A stretch of DNA of 48,396 nt from Asaia bogorensis (GCA_945905835.1 CAMDQJ010000014.1:1-48396), one strand, 5' to 3'. Positions 17,998-25,972 are shown, counted from the stretch's first letter. Program-made: numbers and translations. Notes: generated by a model not told the origin, from the letters alone.

Positions 17998-19389
17998 TCA
18001 GCCGGCCATCGCCGGGCGGCGGGCGCGCCACGGCATCGCCGTTTCATAGGCGTGGGCGGCGCCAAACAGCATCGCTTCGCTGAACGGTTTGCCGGCCAGC
18101 TGCATGGCCACGGGAAGGCCGCCCTCGCCGAAGCCGGTGCAGATGCTAATCGCCGGAAAGCCGGTGACATTGCACGGCATGGTGAAGGACGGCTTCTCCA
18201 TGTTTGCCCATTTCGGCACGCTGTCGATGCGCGGCGCCTCGCCGGGCTGCGAGGCGCTGACGATGATGTCGAGGTTTTCCATCGCCGCCGCCATCTCGTG
18301 GCACAGCACGCGGCGGCGCCGCGCGGCCTGCACGATGTCCGGGCCGCTTGCCGTTGCCGCGAGTACAACGCGGTCGCGGAACAGCTCGCCGTAATCGGTG
18401 AAGCGCTCGCGCAGCCACGGCGCGTGCAGGGTGAAGGCCTCGGTGATCATGATGAGGTAGCCCACGGCATGCCAGTCCGCCGCCGGCGAGAGCGTGATGT
18501 CGCGGACCTCGGCACCTTCCTTGCGGAAGAAATCCATGGCCGCGTCGATGCCGGCGCGCGTGGCATCCGAGGCACGATGGTCGGTCTCGAAGAAGTGCCG
18601 GACCACGCCGATGCGCAGCCCCTTCACGCCCTTGCCGATTTCGGCGGTGAAGTCGGGCACCGGGCGATCGACGCTGGCGGGATCGGCGGGATCGTGGCCG
18701 GCCATGCCCTGAAGCAGCAGCGCGCAATCCTGCGCCGTCCAGGCCATCGGACCCGCGTGATCGAGCGTGAAGGCAAGCGGCAGGATGCCGGCTCGGCTCG
18801 ACAGGCCGTAGGTCGGCTTGATACCGGCGATGCCGCACAGTGCCGCCGGTCCGCGGATCGACCCGCCGGTGTCGGAGCCGGTGCCACCGAGGATGAGACC
18901 GGCGGCGACGGCAGCACCGGTGCCCGACGACGATCCCGAGGTGAAGTGCTCGCGGTTCCACGGATTGCGCGCCGGCGGCCAGGGTATGTCGAAGGAGGGA
19001 CCGCCGAAGGCGAACTCATGCGTCGCGAGCTTGCCCAGCATGACGGTTCCGGCATCGGCCCACTTCTTCACGGTATGGGCATCGCGCGCCGGCACGTTGT
19101 GCTCGAGCAGCCGGGAATGGGCCGTCGTTCGGATGCCGGCGGTATTGTAGATGTCCTTGTGGGCGATCGGGATGCCGTCGAGCTTGCCACGCAGCGTGCC
19201 CGACATCTGCCGCGCTTCGGCGGCCCTGGCGTCGGCCAGCGCGCGTTCCTCGGTCACCAGGAGAAACGCATCAAGGGCGGGGTTGAGGCGAGTGATGCGG
19301 TCGAGATGGCTCTTGGCGAGTTCGACCGGCGAGAGCTGCCTGGCCGTGATACGGCGGGCGGCCTCGGCGATGCTGAGGATCTCCGACAT
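17998..19389 (-). CDS. Amidase-signature hydrolase (GatA/AtzE-like)
   Basis: This Ser-cisSer-Lys amidase hydrolyses a C-N amide bond. The catalytic lysine is K78 (GIPIAHKDIYNTAG), the cis-serine lies in TSGSSSGTG (about 153-155), and the nucleophile is S177 in GSDTGGSIRGPAALCG. The length (463 aa) is normal. Its start shares one base with the stop of the small gene upstream, which encodes an AtzG-like subunit, so the pair resembles the GatA-GatC or AtzE-AtzG complexes. The cyanurate/biuret pathway enzyme AtzE is a close functional analogue, but the substrate here is unknown; an aromatic or alkyl amide is equally possible. Confidence 0.9.
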   Translation of the reverse strand: MSEILSIAEAARRITARQLSPVELAKSHLDRITRLNPALDAFLLVTEERALADARAAEARQMSGTLRGKLDGIPIAHKDIYNTAGIRTTAHSRLLEHNVPARDAHTVKKWADAGTVMLGKLATHEFAFGGPSFDIPWPPARNPWNREHFTSGSSSGTGAAVAAGLILGGTGSDTGGSIRGPAALCGIAGIKPTYGLSSRAGILPLAFTLDHAGPMAWTAQDCALLLQGMAGHDPADPASVDRPVPDFTAEIGKGVKGLRIGVVRHFFETDHRASDATRAGIDAAMDFFRKEGAEVRDITLSPAADWHAVGYLIMITEAFTLHAPWLRERFTDYGELFRDRVVLAATASGPDIVQAARRRRVLCHEMAAAMENLDIIVSASQPGEAPRIDSVPKWANMEKPSFTMPCNVTGFPAISICTGFGEGGLPVAMQLAGKPFSEAMLFGAAHAYETAMPWRARRPAMAG

Positions 19390-19580
19390 CAGCGTTGCTC
19401 CACGTCGAAGGTCGGCGCGGGCTCCGATTCGCGCGGCAGCGGGGCGTTTACGCGTTCGATCATCGCCCGCACGATCGCGGCTCCCGGCAGGATCGCGCGC
19501 ACCTGATCCGGCGAAAGGGCGAGGCCCGCCCGGGTGAGCATGGCAGTGAGCTCGGCTTCGTCGATCGGGCGTGCGGTCAT
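19389..19580 (-). CDS. AtzG-like (DUF4089) small amidase partner
   Basis: This 63-residue protein starts MTARPIDEAELTAMLTRAGL at the ATG at 19580. A longer frame to 19715 has no support and crosses the divergent SDR promoter. The sequence is two helices (LTAMLTRAGLALSPDQVRAI, then IVRAMIERVNAPLPRESEP) ending in a PAPTF segment. That is the GatC-like arrangement in which the tail wraps round the amidase. AtzG is about 68 residues and stabilises AtzE. Overlap with the amidase start (TGATG) implies equimolar coupled translation. Confidence 0.75.
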   Translation of the reverse strand: MTARPIDEAELTAMLTRAGLALSPDQVRAILPGAAIVRAMIERVNAPLPRESEPAPTFDVEQR

Positions 19581-19653
19581 GGCGTACTCCTGAGCATTCG
19601 GACTAGTATTGGGAGGCGCATCTTCGTCGTCGAGAACAATTCGGGGAAACAAC

Positions 19654-20403
19654 ATGGATCTCAAGGGCAAGGTCGCCGTCGTCACCGGCGGCAATGGCGG
19701 GTTGGGCCAGCGCATCTGTCACGCGCTCGCCAAGGAAGGCTGCCAGATCGCCGTCGTCTATGCGCAAAGCAAGGATCAGGCCGAAGGCGTCGCCCGCGAC
19801 CTCGGTAAGCATCAGGTCGCCGCCGCGGCCTTCGCCTGCGACGTGACCAAGCGCGACCAGGTGCAGAAACTGGTCGACGACGTGGTCAAGCGTTTCGGCC
19901 GGCTCGACATCCTGATCAACGACGCCGCCTACAACAAGGCGATCGCCTTCACCGACCTCGACAACCTGACCTACGAGGAATGGAACAAGATCATCGACAT
20001 CAACCTCACCGGTCCGATGCTGCTCACCAAGGCGGTGGCGCCGGCGATGAAGAAGGGTGGCAGCGGGCGGATCGTCAACATCTCCTCTGTCGCGGGCCTG
20101 GGACCGACGGGCTCGTCGATCGCCTATGCCGTGTCGAAGGCGGGCCTCATCCATCTCACCAAGTGCATGGCCGTGGCGCTGGCGCCCCAGGTGCTGGTGA
20201 ACTGCGTGGCGCCCGGCCTGCTCGAGGGCACGCGCGCGACCGCGAACCTGGCGCCGGGCTCGGTCGAGAAGGGCCGCGCCGGAGCGCTCTTAGGCGTGGC
20301 CGCCGACAAGGACGACTGCGCCGACCAGGTGGTCACGATGTGCCGCACCAACACCATGACCGGCCAGACCATCGTAATCGACGCCGGCCGCACCTTCCAT
20401 TGA
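19654..20403 (+). CDS. Short-chain dehydrogenase/reductase (FabG-like)
   Basis: From the ATG at 19654 (GGGGA upstream) the 249-residue product starts MDLKGKVAVVTGGNGGLGQ, the classical SDR cofactor loop. It has NDAAYN in place of NNAG, the catalytic serine in VNISSVAGLG, and YAVSK (YxxxK). The C-terminal GQTIVIDAGRTF fits the family. It probably uses NAD(P)H on an alcohol or ketone intermediate. An upstream TTG extension to 19609 lacks family similarity. The direction is divergent from the amidase pair. Confidence 0.92.
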   Translation: MDLKGKVAVVTGGNGGLGQRICHALAKEGCQIAVVYAQSKDQAEGVARDLGKHQVAAAAFACDVTKRDQVQKLVDDVVKRFGRLDILINDAAYNKAIAFTDLDNLTYEEWNKIIDINLTGPMLLTKAVAPAMKKGGSGRIVNISSVAGLGPTGSSIAYAVSKAGLIHLTKCMAVALAPQVLVNCVAPGLLEGTRATANLAPGSVEKGRAGALLGVAADKDDCADQVVTMCRTNTMTGQTIVIDAGRTFH

Positions 20404-20422
20404 CACTGTTGCCGGGGCGACC

Positions 20423-21036
20423 ATGGGTGTGATCAGGCTGCTTGCCGCTCCGATACGAAGCTTGGCGAGCTTCCCGCTAATGCAGCTCGCGGCCGTCATC
20501 GCCGTGGTCCTGCTGCTGCAGGCGGCCGACGAGCATACGCTGTTCGGCCAACTCTTCATCGCCCTGGACAGGATCGTCGACCAAAGCGTGAGATCGCTTT
20601 CCGCCACTTTCAACCTCAAGTCCTTCACCAAATCGTCGCTCACCTCGGGCTTGTGGATTGGCTATGTCTACCTCGTCTGTCTGGTGATCCTGTGGCTGTT
20701 GCGGGCGGCGATCGGCGTCGCATCGGATCTCGCCGGCCGGTGGAATTTGTTCTGGCTCCGAAACGCCATCGCCCATGAGCGCGGCATCGCGGCCTACCGC
20801 GCCTGGGAGCCGCACGAGAGAATCAGGCCGGACGATTTCCCCAGGAAAAATGGGAAAAGACATATGCCTGACCCGCCGACAACCAGTCGCCCTATCCGCC
20901 GCTGGCGCACCGGCTGCTGCGCGGGGCGTTCGGCTACCTCGTCGTCTTGCTGGCGATCGCCGCCCTGCTACAGGCCTTCACGCCGTTTCCGGTCCTGACC
21001 TGGCTCGGCGCGCTGGCGAGAATGTCGCTGGGCTGA
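20423..21036 (+). pseudogene. Small membrane protein, apparently frameshifted
   Basis: The open frame starts MGVIRLLAAPIRSLASFPLMQLAAV with two clear membrane helices (about residues 19-37 and 78-102). It runs to RPDDFPRK, after which it turns into Arg/Ser/Pro-rich, unlikely sequence ending at 20998. One frame over, from about 20840, the reading QEKWEKTYA-stop-PADNQSPYPPLAHRLLRGAFGYLVVLLAIAALLQAF supplies a third membrane helix and ends at the TGA at 21034. Loss of one C in CCCC near 20840 plus a TGG to TGA change at about 20867 would turn an intact three-helix protein into this form. I do not recognise the family. If the frame change is a sequencing error, the stop would still interrupt it. 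Confidence 0.55.
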
Positions 21037-21041
21037 TCCGA

Positions 21042-22652
21042 TCACACCGCCGCCCGCACCATGTCGGCGCATTTCTCGCCGATCATGATCGAGGGCGCGT
21101 TGGTATTGCCGGCGACGATCGACGGCATGATCGAGGCGTCTGCGACGCGCAGCGCGCGGATGCCGTGCACGCGCAGCTGCGGGTCGACGACGTCGTCGGG
21201 GTTGTGGCCCATGCGGCAGGTGCCGACCGGGTGCAGGTTGGAGACGCCTGTCGCGCGCAGGTAGTCGCGCAGCGCTCCTTCTTCGGTGACGCTCGGGCCG
21301 GGCAGGATCTCCTCGACGATGAACGGTTTGAGTGCGGCCTGACTGCCGATGTCGCGGCAGATGCGCATGCCTTCGAGCATGGCGTGCCAGTCGTTGCTGG
21401 TCTTGAGGAAATTGAACCTGATCTCGGGCGCCGCCATCGGGTCGGGCGACTTCAGCCGCACCGTGCCGCGGCCGTCGGGTCGCAGATGCACGGGGCTGAG
21501 ACCGAACGCCGAGAAGGGCTGGGCCACGACGCCCTTACGGTCGCGCGACTTGATCGCCCAGGCGAACATGTTGATCTGCAAGTCGGGCCGCTCCAGCCGC
21601 TTGTCGCTGCGCACCAGGGCACCGACATAGAGGCCCATGCTGGCCAGCGGCCCGGTGCGGCCGAAGGCATATTGCGCCGCCGCCAGGATGCGGCGCGGCA
21701 GGCTGTTGACGAGGTCGTTCATCGTCACCGGCTGGGTGCACTTGTAGGCGACGTAGGTGTTGAAGTGATCGTGCAGGTGGCTGCCGACGCCCGTCATGTC
21801 CTTGATCACCTCGATGCCGTGCTGCTGCAGGTGCGCGGCCGGGCCGAGGCCGGAGAGCATCAGGAGCTGCGGGCTGCCGTAGACGCCGCCCGAGACGATG
21901 ACCTCGCGACCCGCGCGCGCCGTCACAAGGCCTTTCGGCGTGCGATACTCGACGCCCACCGCGCGGCCGTTCTCGATCAGCAGGCGCGTGGCATGCGCCG
22001 ATGTGGCGATGGTGAGGTTCTTGCGCTGCCTGGCGCCCTTGAGATACGCCTGCGCGCTCGACCAGCGCCGCGCGTTGTTGATGGTGGTCTGGTAGTAGCC
22101 GACGCCTTCCTGATTCTTGCCGTTGAAGTCGGGATTGTCGGGGATGCCGGCCTCGATCGCGGCGTCGTGCATCGCCTTGGCCAGCGTCGGCTGCCAGCGG
22201 TGGTCGGAAACTTTTAGCGGCCCGCCGGTGCCGTGGAATTCGTCGGCGCCGCGCACGTTGTCTTCGGCCTTCCTGAAGTAGGGCAGCACCGATTCGTAGT
22301 CCCAGCCCTCGCAGCCGCGCTGGCGCCATTCGTCGTAGTCGGCGGCATTGCCGCGCATATAGACCATGCCGTTGATCGAGCTGGTGCCGCCCAAGACCTT
22401 GCCGCGCGGCTGGTACATGATGCGGTTGTTGAGCTCGGGCTCGGGCTCCGAGTCGAACATCCAGTTGACCTTCGGATTGTTGAAGGTCTTGTGGTAGCCC
22501 AGCGGAATGTGGATCCAGGGATAGGAGTCCTTCGGCCCCGCCTCGAGCAGCAGAACGGAAAAGCGCCCGTCCTCGGAGAGGCGGCCGGCGACGGCGCAGC
22601 CGGCGGAACCGGCGCCGGTGACGATGAAATCGTAGGAAGCGTTGTCTTGCAT
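21042..22652 (-). CDS. GMC-family FAD-dependent oxidoreductase (choline/alcohol dehydrogenase-like)
   Basis: The 536-residue product starts MQDNASYDFIVTGAGSAGCAVAGRL, the FAD-binding dinucleotide fold. The GMC signature PRGKVLGGTSSINGMVYMRG and the second signature SGGVYGSPQLLMLSGLG follow. The catalytic pair is the histidine in NLHPVGTCRMG and the asparagine in GNTNAP. Soluble members of this kind oxidise primary alcohols with a quinone or other acceptor. Repeat copy B follows the start on the upstream side, so its promoter must lie within or across the repeat. Confidence 0.92.
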   Translation of the reverse strand: MQDNASYDFIVTGAGSAGCAVAGRLSEDGRFSVLLLEAGPKDSYPWIHIPLGYHKTFNNPKVNWMFDSEPEPELNNRIMYQPRGKVLGGTSSINGMVYMRGNAADYDEWRQRGCEGWDYESVLPYFRKAEDNVRGADEFHGTGGPLKVSDHRWQPTLAKAMHDAAIEAGIPDNPDFNGKNQEGVGYYQTTINNARRWSSAQAYLKGARQRKNLTIATSAHATRLLIENGRAVGVEYRTPKGLVTARAGREVIVSGGVYGSPQLLMLSGLGPAAHLQQHGIEVIKDMTGVGSHLHDHFNTYVAYKCTQPVTMNDLVNSLPRRILAAAQYAFGRTGPLASMGLYVGALVRSDKRLERPDLQINMFAWAIKSRDRKGVVAQPFSAFGLSPVHLRPDGRGTVRLKSPDPMAAPEIRFNFLKTSNDWHAMLEGMRICRDIGSQAALKPFIVEEILPGPSVTEEGALRDYLRATGVSNLHPVGTCRMGHNPDDVVDPQLRVHGIRALRVADASIMPSIVAGNTNAPSIMIGEKCADMVRAAV

Positions 22653-22672
22653 TCCTGAAGCTTAGAGTCTTT

Positions 22673-22747
22673 GCTGGGCGCGCGCGACTCCAGTCGCGCG
22701 TCTTTCCCTCAATCATGACCGCGCCACTGGAGTGGCGCGCCCCCAGC
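22673..22747. repeat. REP-like palindromic element, copy B
   Basis: The termini are GCTGGG (22673-22678) and CCCAGC (22742-22747). Hairpin 1 has arms CGCGCGACT (22681-22689) and AGTCGCGCG (22692-22700); hairpin 2 has arms GCGCCACT (22721-22728) and AGTGGCGC (22731-22738). It fills the space between the starts of the GMC gene and the MFS gene. Confidence 0.85.
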
Positions 22748-22790
22748 AAGAGCTCCGCCCATCTTCAATCTTTACCTCGCCCTGGGCGTC

Positions 22791-23948
22791 ATGACGGTGC
22801 AGCAGACCTTCGCGACGCTCGGCCGCTCGACGGTACCGCTGATCGCGGCCGCCATCGTCGTCGAACTCGGCGTCGATCCGGCGCTGGTCGGCGTCTACCT
22901 CGCCATCAGCGCCGTCGCGGGCTTCTTGACCACCATGGGCTGCGGCGGGTTCATCATGCGATACGGCGCCATCCGCATGACCCAGGTCGGCATGGCCGCC
23001 CTAGGCACCGGTCTCGCCGTTATCACCGCCGCCTGGCTGCCGCTGTTCGCGGTCGGCGCCTTCGTCGGCGGGCTGGGGCAGGCGCTGTCGACGCCGTCGA
23101 GTTCGCACCTGCTCGGCCGCCTGTCGCCCCGTCATCTCGCGCCGCTGGTCTTCTCGATCAAGCAGACCGGCGTGCCGGCGGGGCTGATGCTGGCCGGCAT
23201 CGTGGCGCCGGTGCTGGTCGTCGAGGCCGGCTGGCGCACCGCCGTCCTCACCGTCTCCGCTCTCTGCCTGCTCGCGGTCGTGGCCCTGCAGCCGCTGCGC
23301 GCGCGCTTCGATACAGACCGCAATCCAGACCAGCCGCTGTCGCCCGCCGACATCCGCGCCAATGTCGCGGGCGTGCTGCGCGATCCCGCACTGCGCACGA
23401 TGTGCGTGGCGATGTTCAGCTTCGTCGGCCTGCAAACGCTCTTCACCGGCTTCTTCGTGCTCTATCTTGTGCGCGGCCTCGGCTACGACCTCGAACGCGC
23501 CGGTCTTGTGTTTGCCATTGCCGTCGGCATCGCGGTGCCCGCCAGGATCGGCTGGGGCTGGCTCGCCTCGCACCTGGTGAAGCCCGCGACGCTGCTCGCC
23601 ATACTGGGCGTCGGCATGGCCGCGTCGGCCGTCCTCACCGCCGTCATCGATCTCGCCTGGCCGACCTGGGCGGCGACGCTGATCGCCTGCGCCATGAGCG
23701 TCACCGCCGTGAGCTGGCACGGCGTGCTTTTGGCCGAGGTCGCGCGCCTCTCGCCGCCCGGCCGCATCGGCGCCACCACCGGCGCGGTCCTGGCCTTCGG
23801 CGACGCGGGCGCGCTGGTCCTGCCACTCTTGTTTAGCGGAGCACTTGCGCTGACCGGCGGCTACGCCTCGGGCTTTTTGATCGGCGCGCTGCTGGCGCTG
23901 GGGGTCGGCCTGCTCGGCCTGTGGCGGCGGGCAAACCCCGCGGCTTGA
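22791..23948 (+). CDS. Major facilitator superfamily transporter, N-terminus apparently cut by repeat copy B
   Basis: The 385-residue integral membrane protein has about twelve hydrophobic segments, with MFS features such as GGFIMRYGAIRMTQVGM between helices 2 and 3. The first in-frame ATG is 22791 and has no ribosome site. Codons further upstream (from 22758: PPIFNLYLALGV) continue the first membrane helix naturally, but no ATG, GTG or TTG occurs before the repeat begins. The native start was therefore probably lost at the repeat junction, removing perhaps 10-15 residues. It may be expressed poorly or not at all. The gene is bounded on the other side by repeat copy C directly after its stop. 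Confidence 0.8.
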   Translation: MTVQQTFATLGRSTVPLIAAAIVVELGVDPALVGVYLAISAVAGFLTTMGCGGFIMRYGAIRMTQVGMAALGTGLAVITAAWLPLFAVGAFVGGLGQALSTPSSSHLLGRLSPRHLAPLVFSIKQTGVPAGLMLAGIVAPVLVVEAGWRTAVLTVSALCLLAVVALQPLRARFDTDRNPDQPLSPADIRANVAGVLRDPALRTMCVAMFSFVGLQTLFTGFFVLYLVRGLGYDLERAGLVFAIAVGIAVPARIGWGWLASHLVKPATLLAILGVGMAASAVLTAVIDLAWPTWAATLIACAMSVTAVSWHGVLLAEVARLSPPGRIGATTGAVLAFGDAGALVLPLLFSGALALTGGYASGFLIGALLALGVGLLGLWRRANPAA

Positions 23949-23949
23949 G

Positions 23950-24075
23950 GCTGGGCGCGCGCCACTCCAGTGGCGCGTCATGTCCTGCGGACCGCGGGCG
24001 TCCCGCCCGCTCATGAGACGCGCGCGATCCGCTTGAACATAAGAAGACGCGCGACTGGAGTGGCGCGCCCCCAGC
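23950..24075. repeat. REP-like palindromic element, copy C, with inner insertion
   Basis: GCTGGG (23950-23955) and CCCAGC (24070-24075) mark the ends. Hairpin 1 has arms CGCGCCACT (23958-23966) and AGTGGCGCG (23969-23977): relative to copies A and B, the G-C pair next to the ACT/AGT core is swapped to C-G on both sides. The interior is about 50 bases longer than in B and holds another palindrome-like stretch (CGCGGGCGTCCCGCCCG). The outer right unit is ACGCGCGACTGGAGTGGCGC, with one mismatched pair. Confidence 0.8.
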
Positions 24076-24199
24076 GAAGACTAGAATCTCCCGCCGCCGC
24101 GATCGGCGCTTCGCGCCTCCTCAGGATGAGGTCGTGTGGTGTTTTGCCGATCCACCTGAGCGATTCCCTTGTCGTTGGAAAGACGTATACTCGTGGGCG

Positions 24200-24457
24200 A
24201 TGGCCGCCAAACCACCCGATCTCGCCCAGTTCATTCGTTCCGTGCTCGTGGCCGTGCACGACGTCACGGGCCGGCGGCCGCCGCCGACCTGGACGCATGT
24301 CGACAAGGTCCAGACGAAGATGGGCACCGCCAACACCACCGCCATCGATGCCGCGATCCGCATCGCAGTCGGCAAGGGCTGGCTGCGCGCCGACGGCGAG
24401 CCCGCGTCATCGGTCACGATGACGGCCGAGGGCATCAAGCTGATCGAGCCGAAGTAG
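24200..24457 (+). CDS. Small hypothetical protein, possibly winged-helix
   Basis: I place the start at the ATG at 24200 (MAAKPPDLAQFIRSVLVAVHD, 85 aa); the frame is open 22 codons upstream but those residues look unlike a protein. The C-terminal half, AIDAAIRIAVGKGWLRADGEPASSVTMTAEGIKLI, has the pattern 'helix-GWL-acidic turn-strand-LT-x-EG-x-x-L' typical of the recognition helix and wing of small winged-helix proteins. No ribosome site is evident. A TATACT at 24186-24191 ends eight bases before the ATG, which would allow a leaderless message. The function is unknown. It converges on the deaminase gene with a shared hairpin. Confidence 0.6.
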   Translation: MAAKPPDLAQFIRSVLVAVHDVTGRRPPPTWTHVDKVQTKMGTANTTAIDAAIRIAVGKGWLRADGEPASSVTMTAEGIKLIEPK

Positions 24458-24473
24458 GGGCTCTACTTCGGCT
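24447..24473. terminator. Bidirectional hairpin containing the stop codons of both convergent genes
   Basis: GCCGAAGTAG (24448-24457), loop GGGCT, CTACTTCGGC (24463-24472): a perfect ten-pair stem, eleven with the flanking A-T. The TAG of the plus gene is the last codon of one arm and the TAG of the minus gene starts the other arm. No T-run follows on either side, so termination by this hairpin alone is uncertain. Confidence 0.6.
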
Positions 24474-25047
24474 TCAGCGCCTTCTCGCGGTCCTCGAACA
24501 TCTTGTCGGTGATCTCCGACAGCACGCCGCCCAGCAGCAGCTTGCTCTTGTAGAGCGGCTGGGCGGCGGCGATCACGTTCTTGGCGCGGATGTCGATGTT
24601 GTTCACGTATTTGCGCATGAACGGCGTCTCGGAGGCGTAGACGACGCTGGGCAGGCCAGCCCAGATCATCGCGCTCATGCACATCGGGCAGGGCTCGCCG
24701 GTGCCGTGCATCGTCTGGTGTTCCCAGTCCTTGTTGCCGTGGCGGGCGATGTAGTCGTTCATTGCCACGACCTCGGAGTGGAACATCGGATTGACCGCCA
24801 TGTTGACGACGCCGGCGCCGCTCATCTGGCCGCTGCGGTCGTCGACGATGACGCTGCCGAACGGCCGGCCGGGATTGAGGTTGGCCTGGGCGATGGCGAG
24901 CCGCATGTTGCGCTCGTGCCGCTCCATGTCGGCCGGCGCGACGACCGGGCTGTCGGGCGCGGCACGGGCGGGCGTTGCGGTCGCGGCCAGCTCGGCGGCG
25001 ACCGTAAGGCCTGCAACGAACTCGCGACGGCGATGCGCGTGGCGCAT
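24463..25047 (-). CDS. Exported nucleoside/guanine deaminase-like zinc protein
   Basis: I use the ATG at 25047, which has GGAGG upstream (194 aa). The N-terminus HRRREFVAGLTVAAELAATATPARA is a twin-arginine signal, so the folded protein should be exported. The cytidine/deoxycytidylate deaminase-fold zinc site is complete: H90 and E92 (MFHSEVVAMN), C120 and C123 (TGEPCPMCMSAM). The segment with GRPFGSVIVD and the C-terminal EDREKALK resemble guanine deaminase/TadA-like families. A periplasmic member is unusual because purine and pyrimidine deaminases normally act in the cytoplasm. The substrate is unknown; it may help salvage or detoxify extracellular bases. Confidence 0.85.
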   Translation of the reverse strand: MRHAHRRREFVAGLTVAAELAATATPARAAPDSPVVAPADMERHERNMRLAIAQANLNPGRPFGSVIVDDRSGQMSGAGVVNMAVNPMFHSEVVAMNDYIARHGNKDWEHQTMHGTGEPCPMCMSAMIWAGLPSVVYASETPFMRKYVNNIDIRAKNVIAAAQPLYKSKLLLGGVLSEITDKMFEDREKALKPK

Positions 25048-25129
25048 GGCGCTGTTCCTCCAGAGTCGAAGCCTACCGGCCTTTGCTCCGCTGGTGTAGC
25101 CTTGGTCCAACACAAGCTGGGGAAAACGC

Positions 25130-25972
25130 ATGCCGACGATCGACGTCCAGGTTCACTGCTACGAGCGCAACCATCCCGGCCGGCCGTGGACGGCGGTGCT
25201 GGCCGGCCCGCCGGAAGTCACCGGGCCAGACATGATCAAGGCGATGGACTCGGTCGGCGTCGACGGCGCGCTGCTGGTCTCGGTCTATACGATGTACCGC
25301 TGGGACGCGAGCTACGCCGTGGCGGTGCAGAAGGCCTATCCCGGGCGGTTCGGCGTCATCAAGCCGGTCGACGCCAACGATCCCAAGGTCGCCGATACCA
25401 TCGCCGAATGGGCAGCCATGCCGGGCACCGTCGCCATTCGCATCATGATGACTCCAGAGATTTCGACCGATGCGGCCGATCCGGGGATCAACCGCGTGCT
25501 GGCGGCGGCGGCCAAGCACGACCTGCCGGTCAATCTTCTGGCCCGCGGGCGGCTGGAGCAGGTCGGGCAACTGGCGGCGCGCAATCCCAATACGCAGATC
25601 GTGATCGATCATCTCGGACTCGAGCAGCCCTTCGCGCCGCCGGCGCCGAAGGAGCCGTGGCACGAGCTGCCGAAGGTGCTGGCGGCGGCGGCGTACAAGA
25701 ACGTTGCCATCAAGATCAGCGGCGCCTGCACGCTCTCCCACGAAAAAGTTCCCTACAAGGACATCTGGGATCCGCTGGGGCGCATCTTCGACGCCTACGG
25801 TCTCGACCGCTGCATGTGGGGGACGGACTGGACGCGGGCGACCGGGCTGCTGACCTACAAGGACGGCGTCGATTCGTTCCGCGTCACCGACCGGCTGTCG
25901 GACGGCGACCGGGCAGTGCTTATGGGCGGGTCGCTGAGCAAGATCTACGGCTGGTCGCCGAAGAAGGGTTGA
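25130..25972 (+). CDS. Amidohydrolase-2 family protein, tandem copy 1
   Basis: The 280-residue TIM-barrel hydrolase starts MPTIDVQVHCYERNHPGRPW (GGGGA upstream). Visible active-site elements are the N-terminal QVHCY, KPVDANDP, VIDHLGLEQP and WGTDWTR near the end. The first HxH histidine of the superfamily is replaced by Gln (QVH), as in the lactonase-like branch related to 2-pyrone-4,6-dicarboxylate hydrolase, many members of which need no metal. Copy 2 follows after 5 bases, with the same length and very similar sequence, so this is a recent-looking duplication. Confidence 0.88.
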   Translation: MPTIDVQVHCYERNHPGRPWTAVLAGPPEVTGPDMIKAMDSVGVDGALLVSVYTMYRWDASYAVAVQKAYPGRFGVIKPVDANDPKVADTIAEWAAMPGTVAIRIMMTPEISTDAADPGINRVLAAAAKHDLPVNLLARGRLEQVGQLAARNPNTQIVIDHLGLEQPFAPPAPKEPWHELPKVLAAAAYKNVAIKISGACTLSHEKVPYKDIWDPLGRIFDAYGLDRCMWGTDWTRATGLLTYKDGVDSFRVTDRLSDGDRAVLMGGSLSKIYGWSPKKG

